Source: a virus
Length of the DNA stretch: 37,762 nucleotides
IMG/VR virus record: IMGVR_UViG_3300010413_002523
Span: 1 to 37,762 of that record
Direction: 5' to 3' (one strand)
Under the pieces are notes generated by a model. It was not told the origin of the DNA, did not search any database, and saw nothing but the letters and a program-made list of their open reading frames with translations. How positions within the stretch are numbered: position 1 is the stretch's first letter; each line of letters starts with the position of its first letter. Below, piece after piece: positions 8,805-16,369 of the stretch. The position numbers were made by a program, and so were the translations under genes.

Positions 8805-9264
8805 AGACGATGTTGTCATGGTCCGCGATGTGGTAGCCGACGAACAACGGCTCGCACTGGACGGATACAGATTGATCGTCACGACGGATGACGTAGAAGC
8901 ATCCATCGGGAAGATCAGGTTAATCACGGATGGCGAATCTACCGACCACGGCACCGTCGAGTTTAGTAAGGAATGTCCGGTACGCGATGAGACAATAGTC
9001 GACGCCATGCTGGGCTACATCAACGCGGGTGGCGATCCCGAAGCACTCATCGCATTGGCGGCCGTGGTTCACGCACTCCCGCGACTGCAACCCACGCGGT
9101 TTGCGGCTGTTGATGCCTTTGGGCATGTCGATTGGGTGTCATACTGGAAGCGTGAAGACGGACACTTCTTTGAGGTCTACCACGGCATCATGGCCGAGGA
9201 AGTGACCGAGGAAGAAATCGCCAGCGCGATGGAATTGGATCCTGACGAAGGCTATACCGATTAG
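8794..9264 (+). CDS. Unknown acidic protein
   Basis: Not recognised. It has 156 residues and is strongly acidic, especially in the last 30 (EEVTEEEIASAMELDPDE). The ATG at 8794 overlaps the previous stop by 11 bases. Such small acidic phage proteins sometimes act as inhibitors or DNA mimics, but nothing specific supports that here. Confidence 0.72.
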   Translation: MGSEDDVVMVRDVVADEQRLALDGYRLIVTTDDVEASIGKIRLITDGESTDHGTVEFSKECPVRDETIVDAMLGYINAGGDPEALIALAAVVHALPRLQPTRFAAVDAFGHVDWVSYWKREDGHFFEVYHGIMAEEVTEEEIASAMELDPDEGYTD

Positions 9265-9273
9265 TCAATAGTC

Positions 9274-10038
9274 ATGGAAGGCACGTTGGCCGCTGCACCG
9301 CGATATAACCTGAAGCGTGTCTTCCAGCTGCGCGACAAACTGGCGGATGACACGCTCAGCGACTTTTGCGGTTTCACTCCTATTGGAGAATCCTTCGAAG
9401 AGCTTGTCGACACAATCTGTGCGGCAATCCCACGCGCTAAACGCAGGGCCGTCTGGGACAGCATACGCGACGTCGCCGGGACGCTACTCACGACCGACGA
9501 CGTCTGGCGTATGTCTTGGCGCCTTGCTGGGAACATTGGGCTATTGCGCAATGGCGTGGCTGTGCCGCCATGGCATGTGCAGCAGGAAGTGGAATGGATG
9601 CCGGCACAGATACAGGCATTCAGCGAAGGAACATCACACCGCGGCAAGGCCGGCGGGTACTTCCAGATGCGCATATTGGCCGGTACGGCCTGCCCGTTGC
9701 GCCTAACCAAGTTCTGGACCAAGGGGTTCTGCAAACTCATTTCGGCCAAACTTGGATACACAACTAGGCGCGGCGATTTTCCGCTCGGCCATATTTCGGA
9801 GCTTGTCAGCTTGCGATTGTGGGTATATATCGAGCCGAAATACTGCGGACCCAATGGGCCAGATTTCAGGGAGATCGGATCGACTGGCGCGTTGTGGCAG
9901 TGGAACCGACGAATCGTCAGAATGCGCTTTCGGCATAATTGGCGGTGTCCTTATAGTTTCGACCATCACTGCTTTCTTTGTCCAGTAGGCTACAAAGAAT
10001 GCCCAGCAGCCACACATGCCGATACACACAATACTTAG
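9274..10038 (+). CDS. Unknown protein with C-terminal Cys/His cluster
   Basis: A 254-residue protein that is mostly helical and basic. Its last 30 residues form a dense cluster: CPYSFDHHCFLCPVGYKEC, with Cys at 225, 233, 236 and 243 and His at 231, 232 and 248. This arrangement could hold one or two zinc ions or an iron-sulfur cluster. The body contains GYFQMRILAGTACPLRL and GHISELVSLRLWVYIEP. I recognise no named family. A basic surface with a metal knuckle suggests nucleic-acid binding. The ATG at 9274 comes after a nine-base gap; no strong ribosome site is visible. Confidence 0.78.
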   Translation: MEGTLAAAPRYNLKRVFQLRDKLADDTLSDFCGFTPIGESFEELVDTICAAIPRAKRRAVWDSIRDVAGTLLTTDDVWRMSWRLAGNIGLLRNGVAVPPWHVQQEVEWMPAQIQAFSEGTSHRGKAGGYFQMRILAGTACPLRLTKFWTKGFCKLISAKLGYTTRRGDFPLGHISELVSLRLWVYIEPKYCGPNGPDFREIGSTGALWQWNRRIVRMRFRHNWRCPYSFDHHCFLCPVGYKECPAATHADTHNT

Positions 10039-10052
10039 CGAATGAGTGCATC

Positions 10053-10508
10053 ATGAGTGAAGAGCGGGGCAACGTACAGCTGCCTGAAGTGTCAGACGAG
10101 GAATCCGAGAAACTCGCCAAAGCAGCCAGCCAGCGCATACAAGAACTGGAGTCCGCGCGATCAAACTACAACTTCTATGACGCGCAGGTCGATGTGATGC
10201 GCTTCATGTACCAGATATTAGACCCTGATGATACTAGGTCAGGTTGCATTGAGATGCGTCTCTACAAAAAGGTGCTGAACCTCACAAAGGTCGGGCATGT
10301 TGATCCACTCGGCAGATACATTCCTGACGCGTTTGGGGAAGAGTTGTTTCATTTGATAGTTAAGGCATTCCAGGATGTGTTAACTAAACACTTGGATATT
10401 GCACGACGCGAGCGCACTAAGTACCTACATCTGATGGGCGTGCTGCCAACTGTCACAACTGAGCGACAGCCGCGTAAGGTGACGGTCAGAGAGTCCAATG
10501 ATGGATGA
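10053..10508 (+). CDS. Unknown helical protein upstream of peptide deformylase
   Basis: Not recognised. From the ATG at 10053 it has 151 residues; an upstream in-frame ATG at 9978 lies inside the previous gene and adds an unlikely Cys/Arg-rich leader. The N-terminal 45 residues are acidic and helical (DEESEKLAKAASQRIQELES) and the C-terminal part is basic. Its last bases overlap the deformylase start. Confidence 0.75.
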   Translation: MSEERGNVQLPEVSDEESEKLAKAASQRIQELESARSNYNFYDAQVDVMRFMYQILDPDDTRSGCIEMRLYKKVLNLTKVGHVDPLGRYIPDAFGEELFHLIVKAFQDVLTKHLDIARRERTKYLHLMGVLPTVTTERQPRKVTVRESNDG

Positions 10509-11028
10509 GAACCAGCTGAAAAGATTGCGGTCTCTGGCGGACGAAGGATACGTGAACCCATACAGGATGAGCAGAATGGAGATCATCAAATATCCTGACA
10601 ATCGTCTAACCGTCTCGGCGATGCCAGTCGAAACTGTTAATACTGCATTGCGCGAATCGATTAGGCAGATGCTCAAGCTGATGTATGAGCACGGCGGCGT
10701 AGGCCTTGCCGGTCCGCAGGTGGGGCTGGAGCTCTGCGTGATAGTGATGAACACATCTGGTGATCCGCAGCAGAAAAACAAGGAGCGCGTGTTCATCAAT
10801 CCGGTCATCACGCACTACCACGGATCGGTGATGAGCGATGAGGGATGTCTCAGTGTTCCTGGTGTTACTGGACGTGTAAACCGCGCTGAGCGCGTCGTGC
10901 TACATGCGTTTGGCCTAGATGGCACTGAGATAAATGAACCATTCAAGGGAATGGATGCAATCGTGTTACAGCACGAGTACGACCATCTTAGCGGGATACT
11001 TTTCATCGACAAACTGGTCGGATCTTGA
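10498..11028 (+). CDS. def: Peptide deformylase
   Basis: Removes the formyl group from the N-terminal Met of nascent proteins, using a metal ion in the cytoplasm. All three family motifs are present: motif I GVGLAGPQVG (residues 67-76, with Gln74), motif II EGCLS (Cys117), motif III QHEYDH (His159, Glu160, His163). Cys117 and the two His bind the metal and Glu160 is catalytic. Motif I reads AGPQ rather than the usual AAxQ. From the ATG at 10498 the protein has 176 residues, with about 27 residues before the usual start of the fold (MEIIKYPDNRL). An internal ATG at 10576 with AGGA eight bases upstream gives a typical phage-sized enzyme and may be the true start. The stop overlaps the TTG of thyX. 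Confidence 0.94.
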   Translation: MMDENQLKRLRSLADEGYVNPYRMSRMEIIKYPDNRLTVSAMPVETVNTALRESIRQMLKLMYEHGGVGLAGPQVGLELCVIVMNTSGDPQQKNKERVFINPVITHYHGSVMSDEGCLSVPGVTGRVNRAERVVLHAFGLDGTEINEPFKGMDAIVLQHEYDHLSGILFIDKLVGS

Positions 11029-11903
11029 AATTCGTCAAACCGCGGACATTCCTAATTGGCCATACAACGATTGATCGTGAGGGCCTTGAGGAATATCTGC
11101 AAGCAACGGGGCAGGAAGACTTCCTGAAATCATACGATGCGGCAATCCTGGACGGATTGTCGCCTGAAGAAGCACTCATTTCTTTCTACGCGAAGCTCTG
11201 CTACAAGTCGCTAATCGAGGGCAGGAACGACAATGTCACGCGTGTGCGCGGTATTAAGGATAACATCAAGAAGTGCTTAGAGACGGGACATGGTTCCGTG
11301 TTTGAGCATATCTGGTTCAACTTCGTGACAACCAACTGCTCACGTGTGCTGACCCATGAGTTCGTACGTCACCGTATCGGAGTCGCTTTCAGTCAGACCT
11401 CCGGGCGCTATTGCCGACTCGATAAGATCGAGTTCGTCCGTGATCCAAGCCTTTACGATGTTGAAGAAGACATCGTGAAGATCGTCAAGAAAATAGAGAA
11501 GGCCTACAAGAAGCTGGTCAAGAAGAAGGGCCTGGATCGCGACGACATCGATTTTGCTCTCAAGAAGAAACTGACATCTGCCCTGCGGCGGATTGCACCG
11601 AACGGCCAGGCCAACGAGATCGGCTGGTCGGTCAACATTCGCGCGCTGCGGCATATCATCATGATGCGCACGTCACGTTATGCAGAGCGTGAGATTCGCT
11701 ACGTGTTCAATCAGGTTTACAAGATGATGGTGGACCGATACCATCTGCTCTTCCTTGATGCCAAGGAGAAGGAAGTGGATGGGCTATTGGAGATCAAGGG
11801 TATGAAGATGCAGCAATACGATCTGACGGTCGACGCGCTGTCAGACGATGAGCTCATCGCAGTGCTCCGCGAGAGACACCCAGACGTCGGTTACGAGATC
11901 TGA
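11025..11903 (+). CDS. thyX: Flavin-dependent thymidylate synthase ThyX
   Basis: Makes dTMP from dUMP using methylenetetrahydrofolate, FAD and NADPH. It has EHIWFNFVTTNCSRVLTHEFVRHR, the family segment leading to the ThyX signature, then RHRIGVAFSQTSGRY with RHR at 115-117. The family pattern is RHR-x7-S; here Ser126 lies eight residues after RHR, one more than usual. NIRALRHIIMMRTSRYAEREIRYVF is the expected C-terminal dUMP/flavin-binding helix pair. Length (292) is above many ThyX (220-250), with a Lys-rich insert near residues 150-180. The start is a TTG overlapping the deformylase stop (TTGA). No ATG fits the beginning of the fold, and a weak GGA precedes it. The substrate could also be a modified pyrimidine, but dUMP is the default reading. 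Confidence 0.93.
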   Translation: MKFVKPRTFLIGHTTIDREGLEEYLQATGQEDFLKSYDAAILDGLSPEEALISFYAKLCYKSLIEGRNDNVTRVRGIKDNIKKCLETGHGSVFEHIWFNFVTTNCSRVLTHEFVRHRIGVAFSQTSGRYCRLDKIEFVRDPSLYDVEEDIVKIVKKIEKAYKKLVKKKGLDRDDIDFALKKKLTSALRRIAPNGQANEIGWSVNIRALRHIIMMRTSRYAEREIRYVFNQVYKMMVDRYHLLFLDAKEKEVDGLLEIKGMKMQQYDLTVDALSDDELIAVLRERHPDVGYEI

Positions 11904-12640
11904 TGGCCACCATGACGCGAACGCACTGGCAGACGAGAGTCAAACGCCAGATTCGTTCGCAACAACTCAATCTCCCAGGCAAGGTACATTCAGTCCTGAT
12001 GCTGCCAGGGCCAGAATGTCTGGACATCAAGCAGTTGCTGAACGCCGAGCTGATTGATCATGATTCGGCGGGAATTGCCGTTGAGCATTTTCCGGCACTG
12101 TCACGTCGGATCAAGTGGCGACTCGGCCGGTGGAAGCTGAAGAACTGGCGAGTCTTCGAAGGCGAGCTGGAGGATTTAGCACTGGGCCCGCAACGTCCCT
12201 TGGATTTCGCATACATCGATCTATGCGCGTCCCCGACGCTGCGCCTGTGCAATTGGATGCGGCATCAACTGTCACATTCGTTGCACGTTGGCAGTCAGCT
12301 TTCGGTAACCTTGTTGCGTCAGAGCCGCGGCAATCGCTTCATGCAGCAGATTCGCGACACGGCGTTCTTCCAAGGGACAACCTTTTGGAGTAGCACGCAG
12401 CGTATGCTGCAGCCGTTGCATCTGGAGATTACGGATGTATGCGTGACTCTTACTGCGCTGATACGCCTAGCGTTGCCTACGTGTATGCTTCGTGCACGTT
12501 ATGCCGAGCCGTACGAAAGCGACAGCGGGGCATACATGTTCGCGGTTCGTTTCGAGGTTGCGCGTAAGCTGGACCAGGCTGTGCCGAAACGGTTAATGGA
12601 GCAATTCGATGCACTTGAAATCGGCGGGGAAATACTGTAG
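11903..12640 (+). CDS. Unknown; possible Rossmann-fold (methyltransferase-like) protein
   Basis: A 245-residue protein whose ATG shares one base with the thyX stop. Residues about 27-60 read like the first strand and turn of a Rossmann fold: KVHSVLMLPGPECLDI, then GIAVEHF as a possible second strand ending in an acidic residue. Further on, RPLDFAYIDLCASPT looks like a strand ending in an acidic motif. This order resembles class I SAM-dependent methyltransferases, but no textbook GxGxG or NPPY motif is present. Neighbouring thyX would suit a DNA-modification or nucleotide role. I hold this lightly; an inactive or unrelated alpha/beta protein is equally possible. Confidence 0.78.
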   Translation: MATMTRTHWQTRVKRQIRSQQLNLPGKVHSVLMLPGPECLDIKQLLNAELIDHDSAGIAVEHFPALSRRIKWRLGRWKLKNWRVFEGELEDLALGPQRPLDFAYIDLCASPTLRLCNWMRHQLSHSLHVGSQLSVTLLRQSRGNRFMQQIRDTAFFQGTTFWSSTQRMLQPLHLEITDVCVTLTALIRLALPTCMLRARYAEPYESDSGAYMFAVRFEVARKLDQAVPKRLMEQFDALEIGGEIL

Positions 12641-12650
12641 TATCGCACTG

Positions 12651-13223
12651 ATGAGCAAGAGAAAGTCGTTATTCCAGATCCGGCGAAAAGAGCCGCGGGC
12701 GGGCGCTCGCGATCCTTATTACAGTCCTGAGCGCGATATCGCGCATATTGGCCCGCAGATGGTGGCAGGCGCAGTCAGGGCGGTAGATTGTCTACCATTC
12801 CCAGACAGCCCGCATACACCCGGTAATCCCGAGGCGGTCACCCGCGGACTCCAAGAGCCGTGGCTGGATAAGTTCATCTCGGACAACGGCATCACTTATG
12901 CAGATCTGATCAAGTGTGAAGCGCCAAGGCTACTCGCCCGTGCGCTAAATAGGATCATTTCAGCAGAACATCCACCAGCCGCCATGACCGCTGTGGGCTT
13001 CGATAAGCTGCCGGCCGCCATCCAAATGCTATTCTACGCACGACTAGGCCAGGTCTTCCTGTCCGCCGTATGGGCCGGGGTCAAGGACGTAAGCCGTCCT
13101 GAATCCGATCCGCCCATTTCGTTTGAGGAGTTCCTCCAAGACGTGGAGGAAGCGTTCAGAGGGTTCTTGGGAACAGGCAACGATGACGAGGCAGGCGGCT
13201 CCGCAGCCGCCAACAACGCATAA
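12651..13223 (+). CDS. Unknown protein with basic N-terminus and acidic C-terminus
   Basis: Not recognised. The ATG at 12651, ten bases after the previous stop, gives 190 residues. The N-terminal 25 residues are basic (MSKRKSLFQIRRKEPR), a helical middle follows, and the tail is acidic and Ala-rich. The middle includes YADLIKCEAPRLLARALNRI. An upstream ATG at 12609 would overlap the previous gene. No ribosome site stands out. Confidence 0.72.
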   Translation: MSKRKSLFQIRRKEPRAGARDPYYSPERDIAHIGPQMVAGAVRAVDCLPFPDSPHTPGNPEAVTRGLQEPWLDKFISDNGITYADLIKCEAPRLLARALNRIISAEHPPAAMTAVGFDKLPAAIQMLFYARLGQVFLSAVWAGVKDVSRPESDPPISFEEFLQDVEEAFRGFLGTGNDDEAGGSAAANNA

Positions 13224-13293
13224 TCCAACATATGTAACATCGAATCCGCTTCGATTCGCAGCGCTAACTACGCGCCTAAAGGTATTGGCGATC

Positions 13294-14052
13294 ATGTCCG
13301 ACCACTGGTTTCAGCAGTTTGCAGGTAGGTTTGCCTTTCCAGACAATTACACCTGTATTGACCTGGAGACGAACGGCACCAATCCGGAGCGCAGTGCTAT
13401 CTGCGTAATCGGAATTACGGTCGTTCGTAACAACCAACCAGTGTCGACAGACGAGACCTATCTAAATTGGCCCGACTGCCCGGACATCGATCCAGTCCAG
13501 TTCCAGGAGGCGCTCCAAGCAACCGAAACTGCGCTGCGCGGACGTAACCAGCCATTCCATCACACATGGGATCGCCTGCAGGCTCTCGGTGAGCCGCCGC
13601 GGACCGTGCTGGAAAACGTGCTGAAAATGTGCGAGGCCATGGAAGCACGCCGCGAAATACTCATCGCGCACAACGGGTGGCGCTTCGACATCGAGTTACT
13701 GCAGGCGCACTTCCACAATTGGCTCGACATTCCGTTCCTCTTCGATCCCGATCTAGTATACGACACGGGAATCGCTGAGAAGGCCAGCCAGCTCGACGAC
13801 GATGACGATCCATTGCCGTTGATTGGCGAGACCATGCAGCAGTTCGCATGGCGTATCGGGGCACTGCGGCGCCGTGGTATCTTCTGGGCGCTGGATAGAT
13901 ACTGCGATCAGCAGTATGCCCTATTCGAAAAGGCGGGCATTGATCGAAGCCAAGCACATAGTGCTGGCGCCGACAGCCTGCTTGTACACTACTTGATGCA
14001 GGAACATAAACGCCTCGCGGATGCCGGTCGCATTGCACGAGGCGGAGCTTAG
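13294..14052 (+). CDS. DnaQ-like 3'-5' exonuclease (DEDDh family)
   Basis: Predicted exonuclease trimming 3' ends of DNA or RNA with two metal ions. All five DEDDh residues can be placed from the ATG at 13294: Exo I CIDLETNG (Asp23, Glu25), Exo II AHNGWRFDIELL (Asp132), and Exo III HSAGAD (His222, Asp227). The 252-residue length suits a stand-alone exonuclease domain. Exo II is followed by a helix with LLQAHF as in DnaQ and RNase T. The start at 13294 is preceded by AAAGG about eleven bases upstream; an earlier ATG at 13183 would overlap the preceding gene. It may proofread for the polymerase at the window start, or process recombination intermediates. Confidence 0.85.
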   Translation: MSDHWFQQFAGRFAFPDNYTCIDLETNGTNPERSAICVIGITVVRNNQPVSTDETYLNWPDCPDIDPVQFQEALQATETALRGRNQPFHHTWDRLQALGEPPRTVLENVLKMCEAMEARREILIAHNGWRFDIELLQAHFHNWLDIPFLFDPDLVYDTGIAEKASQLDDDDDPLPLIGETMQQFAWRIGALRRRGIFWALDRYCDQQYALFEKAGIDRSQAHSAGADSLLVHYLMQEHKRLADAGRIARGGA

Positions 14053-14062
14053 AGAGGACGCA

Positions 14063-14233
14063 GTGAAAATTTCCAAAGACGCGCGCGAACTGCTTGACAA
14101 TGCAGACTCGCTCGCACTCGAAGCGCGCAGAGCTGACCCGCATGGCGCACCTGCGCGCGACGAATTTCTACTTGCCCAATTCATCGTCGAAATCCGCCGG
14201 CTCTGTGAGGCAGTCGAACGCCGCGGTGAATGA
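14063..14233 (+). CDS. Small unknown helical protein
   Basis: A 56-residue product from a GTG at 14063, chosen because AGAGGA (14053-14058) lies four bases upstream. Another in-frame ATG at 14021 would overlap the exonuclease gene. The protein is a highly charged helix (DARELLDNADSLALEARRA and FIVEIRRLCEAVERR) that could form a two-helix hairpin or coiled coil. No function can be named. Confidence 0.6.
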   Translation: MKISKDARELLDNADSLALEARRADPHGAPARDEFLLAQFIVEIRRLCEAVERRGE

Positions 14234-14525
14234 AATACCGGTACTGACGCAGCCATGCATGGATGTGCGGCTGCGGCCTATCGGCGTTGTAGCGGCAAAG
14301 GGCAGATTCAACGACGACTATAGCGAGCGACTCGACTCGTTGGTACAGGCATTGCGTGAGAGAGCTCCCGAGGGAACCGCACGCATGTATAATCTGCAAT
14401 ATGAATTGTGTGACTATCACTGCCACTACTATTTCCGCGGCACCGCGGATTGCTTCGCCGACGAATTCGTAGAGATTGGCGAAGGACGCGCACCACGTAA
14501 AGTGCGGATACGCCAGGATGCCTAG
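14226..14525 (+). CDS. Unknown small protein, His/Cys/Tyr-rich middle
   Basis: About 99 residues from a GTG at 14226 that overlaps the previous stop by eight bases; a Met at 14259 is an alternative. The middle contains ELCDYHCHYYFRGTADCF, with several Cys and His that might bind metal, inside an otherwise beta-rich sequence (RLRPIGVVAAKGRF). Not recognised. Confidence 0.58.
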   Translation: MNEIPVLTQPCMDVRLRPIGVVAAKGRFNDDYSERLDSLVQALRERAPEGTARMYNLQYELCDYHCHYYFRGTADCFADEFVEIGEGRAPRKVRIRQDA

Positions 14526-15006
14526 CCTGCCAAATGAAAATCCAATAACGCACCCTGGCGGACCTCCTGATCAGCCGTACGCGCGTTTGCGGCCGCGCCA
14601 CCAGGAGGGCCGCGCGCGGCATCCTGCTGACGTTGCTGAGGATTACATCGGCTACGGTACGCAGAATCTGCCTTTGCGTCCGTGGCAACAGAACTATCTG
14701 GGATCGCCAGAACGTAATCTAATGCGGCGCTTCATGTCACCGCAGCCGGGGTCAACGGAGCGGCCGACATTCACCATGGCCAACGCGATTGCAGTTGCTA
14801 CTGCATTCCTTCGCGGTGAACTAACACGCACGGAATTGCCGGCGTTTCGTAACCTAATGGAGGTCGTAGGTATGCTCGACCTGGTCAGGGCGGCTGCTTA
14901 CGATTACGTCCCTAGAGATGCTTCTCTGTACGAAGCGAAACGTGATCAGACACCTGACACGTCGCGCCACTTTCGTAAAATCTCAATCAACAGACGTCTA
15001 CCTTGA
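14518..15006 (+). CDS. Unknown protein, Pro/Arg-rich N-terminus
   Basis: Not recognised. The ATG at 14518 overlaps the previous stop by eight bases and gives 162 residues. The first 60 are Pro- and Arg-rich and probably flexible. The rest has a helical stretch (ANAIAVATAFLRGELTRTELPAFRNLMEVV). The end is basic. Confidence 0.68.
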   Translation: MPSLPNENPITHPGGPPDQPYARLRPRHQEGRARHPADVAEDYIGYGTQNLPLRPWQQNYLGSPERNLMRRFMSPQPGSTERPTFTMANAIAVATAFLRGELTRTELPAFRNLMEVVGMLDLVRAAAYDYVPRDASLYEAKRDQTPDTSRHFRKISINRRLP

Positions 15007-15035
15007 TAACGAGGTGAGTCATCGCAACGATACGT

Positions 15036-16148
15036 ATGCCCGGCGGAACGACCTATACGATTCCGGACGGGCTCGTTGAGGGCGTGGATTATCCCGCGCC
15101 GCCCGATATCCGGCTGGTAAAGCTGGATGAATTAAATGTGGACCCGCGATATCAGCGGCGTAAAATCCCAAAGGTAATCGAGCGCATCGCTAAGGATTTC
15201 GATCCGGTTGCAGCAGGCGCGATGGTTGTCGGCTTTCGGAATGACGGCTCGGGATGGGTCGTAGATGCGCAGCAACGGCGCGAATCAATGACGGAAAAAG
15301 GTTTTGGTTACGGTTGGGCAAGCTGTTTCCAATCGCAAGGATATCGCGATGAAGCGGCTCGCTTCGACCGGATAAACGGCAGAAACCGCATTCCTATCGG
15401 CGCTTTGCAGCAATTCAAATCGCTCATCGCGAAGGGCGATTACAAAGCGCTATGCATCCGCAATGCGGTGGAAAATGCCGGAATGTACATTCCACTTCCG
15501 CCAGGGCTGCGCCGAATCAAACAGCCCGCTGCTGGTGCGCTCAAAGTTAAGTGCGTCAGGACGCTGCAAGCGATTTATGAACATGGGCGCGATTTGAGAA
15601 ATGCGAAAGGGCATCTCGAGATGGTGCTCGATATCGCTACGCGTGCGTGGGGTAAGCATCCCGAACAGGCAGTTCGACGCGAATTGGCATCCAATGAGGT
15701 GCTATGCGGGTTGTCGATATTGTTGGCGGGATTGCCAACCCTCCGTAACGACAAGAAAAGCATCGCACGGCTGGTACACGTGTTGTCGGGCATACTGCCC
15801 AAAGACCCTAAGACGATGTACAAGGAGGGAAAAACCATACCGGAATGGCGCGGCAAGCACGCGCTGCACTTCGCAATATGCTACCTGCGAGTTTACAACG
15901 GTGGGCTGCATGCAAAGAATCGACTGGCGCTTACTTTTACGCAAGGTGAACCCTCACCTATGCAAGACGCGCCGCAACCGAGTCTTGCCAGCAAATCGCA
16001 GGCACCCGCCGCGGCAGTCGAAAGCACCGATGTGCACATCGAAGAAAAGCCGAAGCACTCCGACGGCTATGATGTGTCCAACGGCAAACCAGGCGATGAC
16101 GACGTGAAAGTCGTGCGGCAGAACGTCAACAAGCAGACTAACAGCTGA
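15036..16148 (+). CDS. ParB-like nuclease-domain protein
   Basis: A 370-residue protein with a ParB/Srx-type N-terminal domain. VKLDELNVDPRYQRR (about 25-40) is the opening strand and arginine turn. VIERIAKDFDPVAAGAMVVGFR follows, then WVVDAQQRRESM in place of the canonical DGQHR/GExR box; here it is DAQQRRE. ParB-like domains in phages serve as DNA binders, nickases or CTP switches, and this one cannot be placed further. The middle is helical; the last 70 residues are Pro/Ala/Lys-rich and probably disordered. The ATG at 15036 is 18 bases from a GAGGTGA site, which is far. The stop overlaps the next ATG by one base, and a RuvC-like gene follows shortly. Confidence 0.8.
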   Translation: MPGGTTYTIPDGLVEGVDYPAPPDIRLVKLDELNVDPRYQRRKIPKVIERIAKDFDPVAAGAMVVGFRNDGSGWVVDAQQRRESMTEKGFGYGWASCFQSQGYRDEAARFDRINGRNRIPIGALQQFKSLIAKGDYKALCIRNAVENAGMYIPLPPGLRRIKQPAAGALKVKCVRTLQAIYEHGRDLRNAKGHLEMVLDIATRAWGKHPEQAVRRELASNEVLCGLSILLAGLPTLRNDKKSIARLVHVLSGILPKDPKTMYKEGKTIPEWRGKHALHFAICYLRVYNGGLHAKNRLALTFTQGEPSPMQDAPQPSLASKSQAPAAAVESTDVHIEEKPKHSDGYDVSNGKPGDDDVKVVRQNVNKQTNS

Positions 16149-16369
16149 TGGCGTACTTCGTGATTATTTCGGACGCTGACGGGGTGGGCATCTATAAGTG
16201 CAAAGACGCGCAGACCGCTGTGCGATATCTCGAGGATGCCGGCGAGAACTGTGTAGATGACGTCCCGGACGACGACCTGAATTGTTGGGGTGACGCATGC
16301 GTGGTCATCAAGGGCGAGATCGTCGTGCCGAAGCCAGTCAAATCCGTAACTGAGTGGAAACTGCCGTAA
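16148..16369 (+). CDS. Unknown small acidic protein
   Basis: A 73-residue acidic protein whose ATG shares a base with the ParB-like stop and whose stop abuts the RuvC-like GTG. It begins with a strand-like AYFVIISDADGVGIY, then a helix and an acidic CVDDVPDDDLNCWGD segment with two Cys. It could be a small single-domain partner of either neighbour. No family recognised. Confidence 0.68.
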   Translation: MAYFVIISDADGVGIYKCKDAQTAVRYLEDAGENCVDDVPDDDLNCWGDACVVIKGEIVVPKPVKSVTEWKLP

